A stretch of DNA of 64,000 nucleotides from Chromobotia macracanthus (taxonomy: Eukaryota; Chordata; Actinopteri; Cypriniformes; Botiidae). How positions within the stretch are numbered: the first letter of the stretch is position 1; every line of letters starts with the position of its first letter. Location: positions 248,001 to 312,000 of the forward strand of contig JAZGTH010000005.1 of assembly GCA_036877525.1 (NCBI GenBank), written 5' to 3'. The position numbers and the translations under genes are program-made. This document shows positions 38,601 through 49,559 of the stretch, in pieces. The notes beneath the pieces are model-generated. The model had not been told where the DNA came from and did no database searches. It worked only from the letters and a program-made list of their open reading frames with translations.

Positions 38601-41600
38601 GAAGTCATTTAAGAGAAAGGTATTGGCCCACCTGAAGGGCATAACTGGTCCATTTTGAGATCTCCTTCAGTTTCAGTTTGCTTATCAAGCAAAAAGGTAG
38701 GCGGATGATGCAGTCAACACAGGACTGCATTACATTTTGTGACCCTTGACAGACCAGGGACTTACGCTTGGATCATATTTGTAGACTTTGACTCTGCCTT
38801 TAACCCTCAGTAGACCCCTCTGTCAAATTCCTGAAGTTTGCACATGACAGACATCGACCTCATCCAGAATGGTGATGAATCTGCTTACAAAAGGGAGGTT
38901 GCACAGATGGCTGTCTGTTGCAGTCAAAATAAACTAGAGCTGAATAGTTTAGAGTGGAGATGATAGTGGACTTCAGAAGGAACCTCTATCACTCAATCCC
39001 CTCACCATCCCAAAAGGCACTGTGGCCACTGTGGAGTCCTTTAGGTTCCTAGGCTTCACCATGTCACAGGACCTGAAGTGGGAATCCCACATTCACATTG
39101 TTAAGAATAAACTGTACAGCAAAACTTGTGCTGACGCAGGAGCTGCTGACCCAGTTCTACTTATCAGGTTTTGAATCTGTCCTCTACTCTTCAGTACATG
39201 TCTGGTTTTGCTCAGCTACCAAATCAGACCTACGAAGGCTACAACGAAAAGTTCAAATGGCTGAAAGGATTATTGGTGCACCCTTGCCCACTCTTCAGGA
39301 CCTGTATTCCTCTAGAGTGAAGAATATGGCAGGAAAAAAATTATTTTAGACTCCACACACCCTGAACACACGTCTGGCCAGCCCTTCAGAGCACTTAACA
39401 CCACAACCTCTAACCACAGAAGTAGTTTTTTTCCCTAATATATTGCCATGTATAGTGTCTCTCATATTTTTAATATTTCCATTCTGTACAATTGTCCATA
39501 TATACATTTTTTTTCATTCTCTACACTGTAGTGATATTTACAAATGTACTAACATTGTCTTGAATGTGTGTACTAAAAGGTGCTACAACCAAAGAAAGTT
39601 CCTTGTATGTACAAGCACGCTTGTCAATAAAGCGCCTTATGATTTTCTCAAATCATGACAAAGGTTCACTTTCCAACATGATAATGACAACTTTGTGAAT
39701 GTCCTAGACTGGCCCAGTGAGAGCCTTCACTTATCAAACATCTTAAACCTGTCAAACTTTGGAGGGTCCTGAAAATGGTTGTCCACCGACAGTCCCCGCC
39801 CAACTTGATTAAGATTCTGCTATTCTTCTTTGCAAATTTTGAGAATTTGCAAAGAAGAATAGCAGAAAATCCCCCAGTTCAGGTGTGCAAAGCTTCAGGG
39901 TATTTTCAAGGTCATACCCAAAAAGATTTGCTGAGTAAAGGGTCTGAATACTTAAGTATATGTGATTTTTTTTTTCTTTTTAAAGATGTACAGACATTTC
40001 TAAACTTCTGTTTTCACTTTGTCATTATGGTGTGTTAAGTGTAGATGAATGAGAAAAAAAAACAATGTAAGCAATTGTAGTATCAGGCTGCAACATAACA
40101 CAATTGTAAAAAGTTAAGGGAGTCTGAACACTTTCTGAATGCACTGTATCTGTTTGGTGGCTGAGCCAAATCTGTGGCTAAGCTCTTCTTTGCCTCAGGG
40201 GGAAAATCTCTCACCTTCATCCATCTCTTTAAGAAAGGTGAGGAGGTACACCTGCAGAACTCATATCCATACTCTGCCAACCCCACAAGAGTCAAATAAT
40301 TTGAAGTAATGGGATTCACATGAACCGAGAAAGGAAGCTTTTTACAGGGAGTTTATTTAACTGCCTGTGAGAACTACCTATGAGACACTTTCTGCTGTTT
40401 TTCTGGCCAGTCTAGGTTTAACTTAGCCACAGCACAGGCTATAACCTCCACCAACTCTTCACATGTCACAGAATTAGAAGGCATGTGTGTTAAATACCTA
40501 TGTGAATATTATATTCCCATTACAGAGTGAGCTTCCTGAAATGACACACAACCATTATGCTCACAGTTGAGGGCTAGAGTGTCCGCTAAAACTCTAGCTG
40601 AGCTAACTTCACCTGTAAACCTTATGGCTACAGCTGCTGCAAACACCGAGCAGCTCCTTCGAAAGCTGACTGAGTGTGCTGCGTTCCAATGTACATAACG
40701 GAAAGTGCATAACATGTACAAATGTACATAACACAAAGATTGTGTTTATCATTACCTGTAATAAAGCGGGAGCATGGTGAAGCCCATCTCCTAAACTGCA
40801 CCAATATTATTGGTGTGATTGTACACAGGCAACACTCCCCATAGATTTAGTTATTATAATGCTGTGATGAGTTCCGAAAGGGAACAAAAACTGTTACCCA
40901 AAAACATATATAGTGATATTTGGAATTTCCATACAGGACTGTGAATGGAGACTAAGGCTGTCAGTCAACATTGTGTGAACGTTCTCTTTAAATGTAACTC
41001 TCTCTATGAAGTCTCCTGAGTTTTGAAAGTGAAACCTCAATGAATTAATGAAATGTGTGATGTGATCTGACAGGAGCGGGAGAGGAGGTCTCCTCCATTT
41101 TCTCTGCAGATTCATCCCTTCTCTGAAGGAGTGAGCGCCCTGCAAATTTACTGTATTAAGGAGGGTGTGAAGGTATGTAGAAATGGTCTTACAGAAGACT
41201 TTTCTTTGATTGACACAGAACTCAGTACTGCTTTGATCTCCTCTACAGGACGTGTGTATACCAGACCTTATCAAACTGCTGGATATACTGGGAGACAATG
41301 GGGTACAGCAGTCACGATTTCTCTCATATCTTAGATTATTATCAGATGTAAATTGTGGAAAAACATAATATAATTCTGAGACCCATTAATGTATCCATTT
41401 TATGGTTTTATTAGAACCTAAGAAATGAGGAGCAGGTGGCCATTATTCAAGCCAGTACAGTCCTGTCTCTTGCCGAGAAGGTATGTGGTTGCCATGGCAC
41501 ACTTAAAAATCACACTTAAAATGGCTAATGTTCATTGCATTAGATAAAACAATATTTAAACCAAGTGGCTTCTTCAAACAAATTATATTAAATAGTTTAC

Positions 41601-44600
41601 CCAAAAACTAAGATTCTTCCCTCATTTACTCACCCTTGTGTCATTCCAAAACTGTAAGAATTTTTTTGTTTCTGAGGAACACAAAAGAAAATGTTTTGGT
41701 AGTACACTAGTAACCAAAGAACAGTGGCACCCAGTGGTTTCATTGTGTGGACACAAAACCACAGAAGCATTTTTCAATATATCTTCTTTTGTGTTTCTCA
41801 TAAGCAAAAAAGTCACATGGGTCTGAAATGACATGAGGATAAGTAAATGATTTCATTTTTGGGTGAACTATCCCTTTAAAACTTTTCTCAGAAATTACTT
41901 CATGGTTCTGGCCAATTTTATGACTTTATTCAACTCAATTCAGTTTTTTTGTTTCAAAGCACCTTTACATACAATAAAAAGAGAGAAAATAGGAAAATTG
42001 TATACCTATACATGGTATTATTGAAAATTTTACTGTTTATTATAAGATGTATACTAGTAAAACTACTGAGGGATTATAAGTTTAGGTTTATGAATATAAA
42101 GTTGACTAAACTGATGATAACTACACATTTGAACCATTTGAAGAAATAGACGTCAGAAATGCCTGTCATTGCATGTGAAAGCTTATACCTCTCTCAGTGG
42201 TCTATGAGATGGTAATGTATTCAGACTGTCTACTAAAACAGCATGCACTTTTTCTGAGACTATGCGAAATTTAGTAAATAAACATGACAGATATCATATT
42301 AAACAAGATATGCCATTCCAGGTTACCAAGGAAATGGTGCTTATAAAGAAGATAAAATTTTACAGAACAGAAATATAAGTTTAGATTTGCAATACCATAA
42401 AATAGCTGAACACTGCATAATGAAAAGAGAATAGTGGAAAATAAATTAAATTCAATTCAACTTTATTTGTATAGCGCTTTTACAATGTGGCATTGTCTCA
42501 AAGCCGCTTTACAGAGAAAATAAAAAAAGGATAAAAAACAAGGAAATATATACAATGATACACAGTAACAACGATATGTCAGATGTCTGCTATGGAGTAT
42601 CAAATATATGTTATCCGCAGTCTCCCAGTAAGCACGCCAACATGGCAACGGTGGCAAGGAACCCAAACTCCAATGATGAATGTGTGGAGAAAAAACCTTG
42701 GGAGAACCCAGGCTCACCAGGAGGGTCATTTCTCCTTTGACGCGTTACAGCTGCAATCAGCAGTACTTTGATGTAAAGGGTTATAGATTTACAGCGTCAC
42801 AATCAGTGCTGTTATGATTTAAGTTTTAAATTACAGTATTGACTAAGTTTTAATTTGGGTCTGGTGATTTTATATTTATTTTATAGTTATGTTTATGTTA
42901 GCCTGATGGCTGACATAATACAATAAGGGATGTTTAGGCAAGGATGCAGACATTAAAATGACACTGAGAGCAGCTATAAAATCAGACTGCTGGTATAGAC
43001 AGAATAATGTATTTTACTAAGAATATGAATATAGATTAACAGTAGCATTAGTGTAATGGGTGATAATGGCGGTTGATTTTTTCACAGTTCTCATGGTGGT
43101 CACCCCCTCCTGTAGTCAGGCTGTTGTGAACTTTGTCACGTCCAACTGGAACTTAATCTGTATCGCTCAGAGTCCCTCGGAGGAGAGAGGGGAGAGAGAA
43201 AGAGAGGGAAACAAAACAGACTTATGTTAGTGTAGGGGCTGTTCACATAGAATGTGAAAGCTATTAGTGAAATGGGTGAAAAGTGTGCTCGGTTCCGGTT
43301 AAGCCTAACTGTTGTGGCCTAGGTGTAAGAGCAGTTGAATTAGGTGAATGCAAGTCTGAAGAGATGGGTCTTTAGTTTAGACCTCGAGTGAATTAGTCGA
43401 ATCTTTATGACTGTAGTTACATCATTATATGAAAAAGCAATGTTAACAATTTATAAAACCCTAAACCAGGCTAAAAGTTAGCAGTAAGAAAGCCAACAGG
43501 GCAACAGTGGCAAGTCCCACTGCATTTGGAGGTTATGGCTGTAATCTTCTTAAGTTTGCATGAGGATGAGCATCTAGCTGATCTGGAACTGGGACAAGTG
43601 TCAGGTTGAATTGGAGCTGGGTCAGTTTGTCTCAGGGGTCAGTCAGTGCAGTGTTGATGGCTTACATTACATTTTAATATATTGATTTTGATAATGTCTT
43701 GGTTACGTATGTAACTCTTGTTCCCTTTCAGTCTGTCATGCAACGTTGTGTCTATGGCGACACTAGGGGTATACGAAGCTCCACAGGAGCTGAAAGTGCT
43801 ACAAGCTAAGCAGAGCAGACGCGGGCAAGCCGTAACGTGCCTCGTAATGAGTGCTTTCATTGCATCGCAACCTTCCAGCTTGCGTGTAAGGCGCCTCCTG
43901 ACATAGGTGGGAGCAAATACTTACCAAACAAGACCTGAGTGGTGGCCAGCCATTGTGCAAAGCTGGGACAGTGTCCCTCTCTCTGCTGATGGGGGAACAC
44001 TATGGAGACCTCATCCTATAATAATAGGTGCCACGTGGTAAATACAACATATGTACATACCGGACAGGTAGTACGCATATGGAAAACTACTGAGAAGGCC
44101 TCTCTCTAAAGAGAGGGTGTCTAGACTCAGAGGTGAGGTAGAGGTACCCTACCAAGGGGAAGACACAGAGTTTACCAATGGGGAAACCTAATCTGCGGAC
44201 TGTATGTCATATGGGCTTACCCATGGCATGGGGAATCCTATGCCTTACCTATGAGTACACAAGTACCAGGCCTAGTAGACAACTCCTCAACCAAATTATC
44301 CACCGGAGGTGCTAGAGAAAATGACCCTACTGGTACTGGTACTGGTACTGGTACACTCGTCCCTCGAAAGCAACCGAAGAAATGGCCTGTGTCGAGGGAG
44401 GATCGACACATGGAAGTACGTGTCAACACATGGAAGTACACCGCTGAACCTGGGCAAGCTGAATCGCATAGTTGAGATGGATTGTCCTGAGGAGCCACTA
44501 TGATGGGTTGGATAGTGTTACCCATGCTCCAAGAAACTGTACTAAGGGGTCAATGTCCTTAGCAGGCTGGCCGAAACTATACCTGTTGAACTTGCCTTCC

Positions 44601-47582
44601 TTACCTTGTTTGGACTGCTATTAGTGAGCCACTCTGAGAGGGGCACTGAGCTGACTACAGTCCGGAAAGGCCCAGGGAAAGAGTTGTGCATGTGCAGTTT
44701 CTGCATTATAGCCGGGAGGACATCTTTAAAAAGATGCTGCACCACCGTGGGAGCAGAGGAAATAAGCTCTTTAGGCTCTGTGACTGCCCTGCTGAAGTGC
44801 CCAGGAGAAGTTTGAAGGCAAACCATCGCTGATCACCCGCTTATATACCTGGATATCCAGGGTGGTGACTGGCACACAAATTCCACTTGCCAGTTTTCAT
44901 TGAACTTTCATATAAAAGAGGTGATTGGCTCCAAAGAACGAACCCCTAGTGTCGTCATCGACACAACATTGACTGACAGAAAGGGAACTGCAGTTTTACA
45001 AACATCGGGAATGTGGCTTTCAAATGACAAATTGTTATCAGATTCAACATCCAAATTCTTAGCTGATGAAGCAGGCTTTATAGATTTCAGGATGGTGTTA
45101 CAGCTGACTCAGGAAACTAATTTGAGGAGAAAGGGGAAAACGTCTATTACACAACAAAAGATAGACATCTAGGGAAAGAATAAATACATTCCTACACGCG
45201 GGTGGACAAAGTGTGCATGTGGTTACAGTCACAAACAAATGAGTAAAAAGAGGAAAAAAGGAACAATCTTTATACCCTACCACCTGTATTAGGGAAAATT
45301 AATAGATTGAGAAGAACCTGTTATTCCGCCAGCTTTTGCACTGCATAGCAGAACCAGCATGGGAATAATGAGAGGGTGTACATGTCTGGCTCTTCCTTAA
45401 TGTAGTATCTTTCATCATGTTGTTGTTGTGTAGTGGATTCAGCAGATTGAAAGCACAGAAGCAGCACTGCACCAGAAGATGATGGACCTCGAGCTGGAGA
45501 TGGTACACACCACTTCAGACACGCATTATTTGTCCTCTGTGCAACATTATGTACTTTAGTTTTCAATGTTCTAGCACTGACTTATTAAAAAACGAAATGA
45601 GGTACGTCTGCTGTACTGCAGATGTGGAGATGATGTTTCTAACAGCATTACTTTTGATTTACAGGAGATGTTCTGCAAACAAAAGGGCTATCTGGAGGAG
45701 GAGCTGGACTACAGGAAGCAGGCACTGGATCACTCCTACATGGTAAAATCTCCTCAGCACTACAGTTGTAGCTGTAGAGCAGGTTTCTTCTGGTTCTGCC
45801 TCAGACGTAACTGCTATCATGAACTATCTCGTCAACCAAACCAGATAAAACAACATTACAGCATTTAAATCAAATTAAAAAATGTTCTTAAAAATCGGGC
45901 AGTCACTTGTCATTTATTTTGTTTCCATGGTAACAGCGACATCTCTGACAGGTGGATTATGTGTATTGTAGGTAAACACATTTTTAATTAAATCAAAAAC
46001 ACAATCACTAAATCACTGTCAGAGCTCATTAGATCTGTTATGAAAGGTTTATCTTAGTCACAAATTAGATTTTTTTAGATTAGAAATAACAAATTAGAAA
46101 TAAATTAGAAATTGTTATTTGTGGCCTATTCCATTGCTCTGTTGTTTGTGTGTTTAACAGCAAATCCAAGAGTTGGAGGCCACGCTGTACAATGCTCTCC
46201 AGCAGGAGAAGGTGATCAAGTATGGAGAACCTCTGGGTGAACTGCAAAAGGACGAATTACGCACAGCCGTGGAGAAACTGCGCAGGCAGATGTTGCGTAA
46301 GAGCAGAGAGTATGACTGCCAGGTTCTGCAGGAACGCATGGAGCTGTTGCACCAGGCCCATCAGGTACACAAACACCAGACAGCAAACACCCTCTCCTGC
46401 TGAACAATCACCAGACAAACACCATCTTCTACTGCAGGGCTTGTGTTCTCCAGAGAATGTAGACATTTATATAGTCTATTTCTCTTTATAGTTATGCTCA
46501 GCTGTAAAATATTTTATTGGCAATTACTCTTAGTAAGTACCATCTTTAAAACTAAGGCTGTTTGTATTTGTTGGTGTTGTGGTTAATTCTCGCCCTGCTA
46601 GCGATCAGATGTAATAGCTGTTAGTAGGGGGGCAGCAGATTATAACAGAACACCTCTGATGGGCCAATGACAATGCTTGTTATGCTTTTAAATTGTGTAG
46701 ATGTACTATTATTATTTTAGATTCATAATTATCAAATCAAGACTTAATAACCTTCAGAGTGGTGCTGTATGTCTGATGTGCTAAATGTTTGCTTTAATGC
46801 AGAGAATCAGAGACCTGGAGGATAAAACTGATATTCAGAGGAGACAGATCAAAGATCTGGAGGAGAAGGTGAGATGCTGCTTTTTTTCCTTCTAGCAATG
46901 AAGTTCTTAAAATGAATTACTGCTGGAAAAAGGCGTTGTGCCTGAAGTGGGAGCGGGGCAATTCTATGATTTTTTTAGATGGGGTGGCATGGGGGAACAA
47001 AGCGGATCCAGCAGGGTTATCTGGTATTTGAAGCGGTGCTCCATGGCTGAATAACACAAGGAAACACTAACTCTAGAGAGCTTTCAACATGCATTAACAT
47101 TTTTATTATATATAATTTAATACTTGCAATGAACACAGATGTGATCTGTGGAATCATGCTATGCCGATTGGCAGCGCAGATGCTCTGAGTCATGCAGCGA
47201 TTAACAGCATTGCTCTCGCAGTACTTTGGTGTTATACTATGATCAGTCTTTGCTATTGGGGGGCACTGGGGGGGGAGGGCAAGCCCTTTAGAAACGCCCC
47301 TGAGTGGGAGAACATAATAAACCTTATTAGCTTGGTTTATAAGTATTTATTGGGTGACATAACAATTAGCGAATAGTGTGAGTGATTTTTAGGTAAATTA
47401 GCACTAGACACATTATTATTATTATATTACCTTGCACTTGTTCTAATAATGAAACTGATATTGTTTGTTTACGTTGTCTCATATCTTGTTACCTGTTATT
47501 AATCCATTTTCTAATCCTTTCTTTCTTTTAGTTTTTATTTCTGTTTCTATTCTTCTCTCTTGCCTTTATTCTTTGGCCCTGA
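29635..47582 (+). CDS. jakmip2: Janus kinase and microtubule-interacting protein 2, complete coding region, 20 exons
   Basis: Exons: 29635-29763, 30405-30902, 32080-32289, 33097-33195, 33299-33445, 34019-34159, 34234-34287, 34552-34674, 34767-34895, 35538-35621, 35817-35879, 37044-37142, 41074-41172, 41249-41302, 41415-41480, 45434-45502, 45665-45742, 46161-46364, 46803-46868 and 47532-47582. They join to about 820 residues, near the human length of about 810. All borders are GT-AG and all introns are phase 0. The start MAKKGRAKGEKPEALISAL, the LKKLKSLNDLDQA-like block (exon 6), DEESMDSETSS and RTPATPDEDLDE (exon 8) and the hydrophobic end FLFLFFSLAFILWP mark JAKMIP2 rather than JAKMIP1/3. 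Nearly the whole protein is charged heptad-like coiled coil. Family members bind microtubules and related partners; JAKMIP2 is largely neuronal and Golgi-linked. The last exon adds a membrane-like tail. Confidence 0.96.
30903..32079 (+). other. jakmip2 intron 2, no gene
   Basis: AT-rich intron with a run of A near 31780 preceded by 'aatttcaat', possibly the tail of an old retroposed insertion. Nothing else is recognised. Confidence 0.5.
32549..32586. repeat. Perfect 14-bp hairpin in jakmip2 intron 3
   Basis: Arms 32549-32562 (gtgggtgattttct) and 32573-32586 are exact reverse complements around a 10-base loop. An AT dinucleotide run lies just before. Confidence 0.7.
33722..33935. mobile_element. 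Tc1/mariner-type non-autonomous fragment
   Basis: Begins 'cagttgaggacaaaattat' followed by 'tagcccccct'. The motif 'attattagccccct' recurs near 33910. This is a common terminus of teleost Tc1-like short elements. It lies in intron 5 of jakmip2. Confidence 0.55.
35095..35280 (+). mobile_element. tRNA-derived SINE in jakmip2 intron 9
   Basis: A-box-like 'cagctcagttggtagagc', B-box-like 'ggttgtgggtttccc', then 'gctttggataaaagcgtctg' and a terminal 'tgtaatgtaatgta' repeat. It is the same family as 22345-22512. It resembles a tRNA but has no acceptor-stem pairing and continues into the SINE tail, so it is not a tRNA gene. Confidence 0.8.
36576..36919 (+). mobile_element. LTR-like element in jakmip2 intron 11
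   Basis: Starts TGTAGCATC and ends GATGCAACA. The internal 'accatcagagggagtcctc' and a 3' 'aaaattaaaacctccactc' recall the layout of the LTR at 28808-29285. No target duplication was found, so the boundaries are tentative. Confidence 0.4.
38460..39640 (+). mobile_element. Non-LTR retrotransposon 3' part
   Basis: 38437-38658 contains PKKPRITRLNDYRPVALTS, the RT domain entry. The middle is eroded, with 'gtttgcttatcaagc' reading FAYQA. 39098-39349 gives SVHVWFCSATKSDLRRLQRK and AERIIGAPLPTLQDLYSSR. The 3' end 'cttgtcaataaagcgcc' near 39620 is the element's terminal AATAAA. It is the same LINE family as 20735-21535 and 57694-58368. Frames are broken. Confidence 0.78.
39655..40150 (+). mobile_element. 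Tc1-like transposon 3' fragment
   Basis: 39710-39775 reads as the transposase C-terminal motif (VLDWPSESPSLSNI; the family has DWPSQSPDLNPI) ending in a stop. The right end 'agtctgaacactttctgaa' with 'tgcactgta' resembles Tc1 inverted termini. The rest of the transposase is missing. A perfect 24-bp palindrome sits inside (39815-39867). Confidence 0.75.
39815..39867. repeat. Perfect 24-bp inverted repeat with 5-bp spacer
   Basis: Arm 39815-39838 (ttctgctattcttctttgc...) and arm 39844-39867 are exact reverse complements around 'ttgag'. It lies inside the Tc1-like fragment. Confidence 0.9.
41575..41880. mobile_element. Short inverted-repeat DNA transposon (MITE)
   Basis: Left end 'agtttacccaaaaactaag' and right end 'catttttgggtgaactatcc' are mirror images. 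Internal 'ctcatttactcacccttg' and 'cttttgtgtttctcataag' blocks are typical of an abundant cyprinid element. It is non-coding and lies in jakmip2 intron 15. Partial copies are at 500-625 and 56570-56720. Confidence 0.75.
41930..42420 (-). repeat. Partial copy of the ~0.8-kb interspersed repeat
   Basis: Starts 'caactcaattcagtttttt', then 'tttcaaagcacctttaca', the minus-strand tail of the family seen at 6828 and 52956. 'acaagatatgccattccag' and 'gaaatggtgcttataaag' follow. It lies in jakmip2 intron 15. Confidence 0.6.
42445..43540 (-). repeat. ~0.8-1-kb interspersed repeat copy
   Basis: Starts 'aaattcaattcaactttat', then 'gtatagcgcttttacaatg' and 'ctcaaagccgctttacag'. It holds 'cagtctcccagtaagcacg' and 'aggctcaccaggagggtc', and a second 'aagaaagccaacagggcaac' near 43485. 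It is either a longer member or two overlapping copies. It lies in jakmip2 intron 15. Confidence 0.65.
43721..44987. mobile_element. Inverted-terminus element, DIRS-like, non-autonomous
   Basis: Left arm 43721-43769 (ttccctttcagtctgtcatg...) and right arm 44943-44987 are near-perfect inverted repeats sharing 'gacactagggg' and 'ttccctttc'. The termini resemble the right end of the DIRS copy near 60520 ('gactgaaagggaac'). The inside holds a 'tactgg' hexamer repeated four to five times (about 44326-44352) and no continuous ORF. It lies in jakmip2 intron 15. Confidence 0.65.
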
Positions 47583-49330
47583 TGTCTGTGACATCTGCTA
47601 TAGGTGAGTTTTTACAATTGAAATTTGTCATCGCCCAGTAAAGAACTATAAAGGTCAGCCATGTGCTTCTTGGGCTTTTCCACACTAAACTAATGTCTGT
47701 CTTTGTTCAGGATTTCAAGCAACCTGGAGCTGTCGCATGCACTCGCAGTTCTCCTGTTGTTCTGACTAAAGGGATATTAGTGGCTGTTTTGTTTTGCTTG
47801 TGTAGAAGTGGGAAATTCAGAGTTAATGATCACGGATTATACTTGGAACACTGCACTGGATTCGGCTTCTGGATAACAGAGACAAAAACCTCTGTGGAAC
47901 AAACTCACACAGACCAATGCAAGTGTGACAAAAGCATAATCAGAACCAAATGGGAGGATTGTGGATTACCTCTGCTATGCAGAGACCCACCATGTCTTTA
48001 CTGCACTTACTGCGGCTACCACTAGCCAGAACCAACTAATCTCATTCTGTCTCACTCTGTCTGTCTGTTGTCCCACACACTTTGAGAAATTATAAAGCAG
48101 AATGGACACCTTCATAGAAACACACACCCTCTCACAGGAGTTATAGGTGCTGACTCAGGGCTTATCAGTGAGGTCACATCTCTGTGATCAGGACCACTCA
48201 GGAGAGGTGTCTTCCTCACTGCCTGAACACAGAAAGGACAAAAGGACAGACAAAGAAAGAGACTATACACTACAAACCATCCACACAAGCAGTTCAGTGT
48301 TCACCCTCTAGAAAGTAGACGGCTGCAACCAACCCGGTGTTTAATTCATTGTTTTGTACTATTTCTCTCATTGGGCCTCATATGAGACACAAACAGAAAA
48401 TTGTTTGTTAAAACATTCTTATGCTGATTGATCCATTGTGTGACATTTTACTTAAGTAAAACTATTCTTCCATAAATTAAATAGATGCATCACATGAAAA
48501 TATGCAGGTGAAATCCAAATGTAAACATTTCCTGCAACAGTTTACGCAAGTAAAACTATTGTTGTGTAAACCGTCACGTTATGCAACTATTAAGCAAGCA
48601 AGTATTATAAGCAAGTAAATTAATTTTTTGCTATAAATGCCACAAATGTGTGATATTTTACACAAGTAAAATGATTCTGGTGTAAACTGATGCATAAAGC
48701 CAGAGTCTACGCAACTAAAAGTGTTTTTGTGTAAATTGTCTAATAATGATAGTAATCTCTGAAAGAATTGTTTTATGAACTGTTCAAACAGAAAGCTGTT
48801 ATGTTGTTGTTCATTGTCAGGAGATTCTCACTGGGAGTTATACTGGGGTGTTATACATGTGTTCGTTGATATGTACATGTGTCTCCATCTCCAGCAGTTT
48901 GAGCAGTAAAGTCACTCTGCAGTTTAGAAATTACATCTTTAAATTGCGTTAACGTACTGTGGTGACAGTTGCAGATGAAAATGTTCCCCATCCTGTTATT
49001 TAATCAAATCTACTTTTCTATTCTTAAACAAACAGCTGTAGTGTAACTGTAGTATAGCTGTAGTATCAGGACCTTCACTAACTGGTTTGTACTGACTGAT
49101 TGTTTTAACTTCTTTATTGGCTGTCTCTTTCTTTTGAAGGCATTCTGTATACCAGGTCTAAATATCTCCTCAAAAATCTTTTTTTTTTTTTTTTGTTACT
49201 TTGTGCAGATACTGTGACCAGAGAAGCACTCACTCCACAGATCTGATTAGAGTTAAAAATTTTAAGTACCGAGTTAAAAATATTTATCAATTCCAAAACA
49301 ACATATAGCCTACTACATATAATAAATATA
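47583..49330 (+). other. jakmip2: jakmip2 3' UTR and downstream flank
   Basis: Non-coding sequence after the stop, with an AATAAA near 49320 as a candidate poly(A) signal. At 48440-48740 a block near 'ttacacaagtaaaactatt' with 'ttgtgtaaac' recurs about four times with divergence. A T-run lies at about 49180. The extent of the UTR is not fixed by sequence. Confidence 0.4.
47711..48025 (+). CDS. jakmip2: Possible alternative last exon of jakmip2
   Basis: A pyrimidine-rich tract and CAG end at 47710. The open frame that follows is phase 0, as the preceding exon (46803-46868) requires, and runs 104 codons to TAG at 48023. It would replace the hydrophobic tail with a Cys-rich one (for example QCKCDKS, LLCRDPPCLYCTYCGYH). 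I do not recognise it in a known JAKMIP2 isoform. It may equally be a chance ORF in the 3' UTR. Confidence 0.3.
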   Translation, partial: DFKQPGAVACTRSSPVVLTKGILVAVLFCLCRSGKFRVNDHGLYLEHCTGFGFWITETKTSVEQTHTDQCKCDKSIIRTKWEDCGLPLLCRDPPCLYCTYCGYH

Positions 49331-49559
49331 CATTCCCTTTCTGTAAGTCACTTGACATTGAATTGTTGACAACACTGGGGTTCACCCTTGGAAGCCCAAT
49401 CACCTCTGATCACCTCTGAAAAGACAAATGAAAAAGTGCTGAACAGAATTTGCATCCTTGTATAAGAGGAAGCGGCTTGCATCCATTTATTTCTCGATCT
49501 TCTCAAGCGAGCCTGTAATACTATTGAAGACTTAGCTCAACTGTTCTCTGTGGTGAACA

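Larger units (their letters stand above)
37204..40905. mobile_element. Composite DIRS-like insertion in jakmip2 intron 12
   Basis: Left edge about 37204 ('aatgtaacccagttatgcg') and right edge about 40905 ('cgaaagggaac', 'ctgttaccc') resemble fish DIRS termini. The parts 37204-38450 and 40160-40905 look like eroded DIRS leader/gag DNA; minus ORF 40083-40319 has FPPEAKKSLATDLAQPP. The middle is taken by a LINE (38460-39640) and a Tc1-like piece (39655-40150). Direct repeats of 'tcagaaagctgac'/'tcaggaagctgac' lie at about 37230 and 37404. The overall assignment is tentative. Confidence 0.5.

Noticed and set aside
44251..44503. ORFs with Gly-Thr repeats
   Set aside because: They come from a short 'tactgg' hexamer array inside a transposon.
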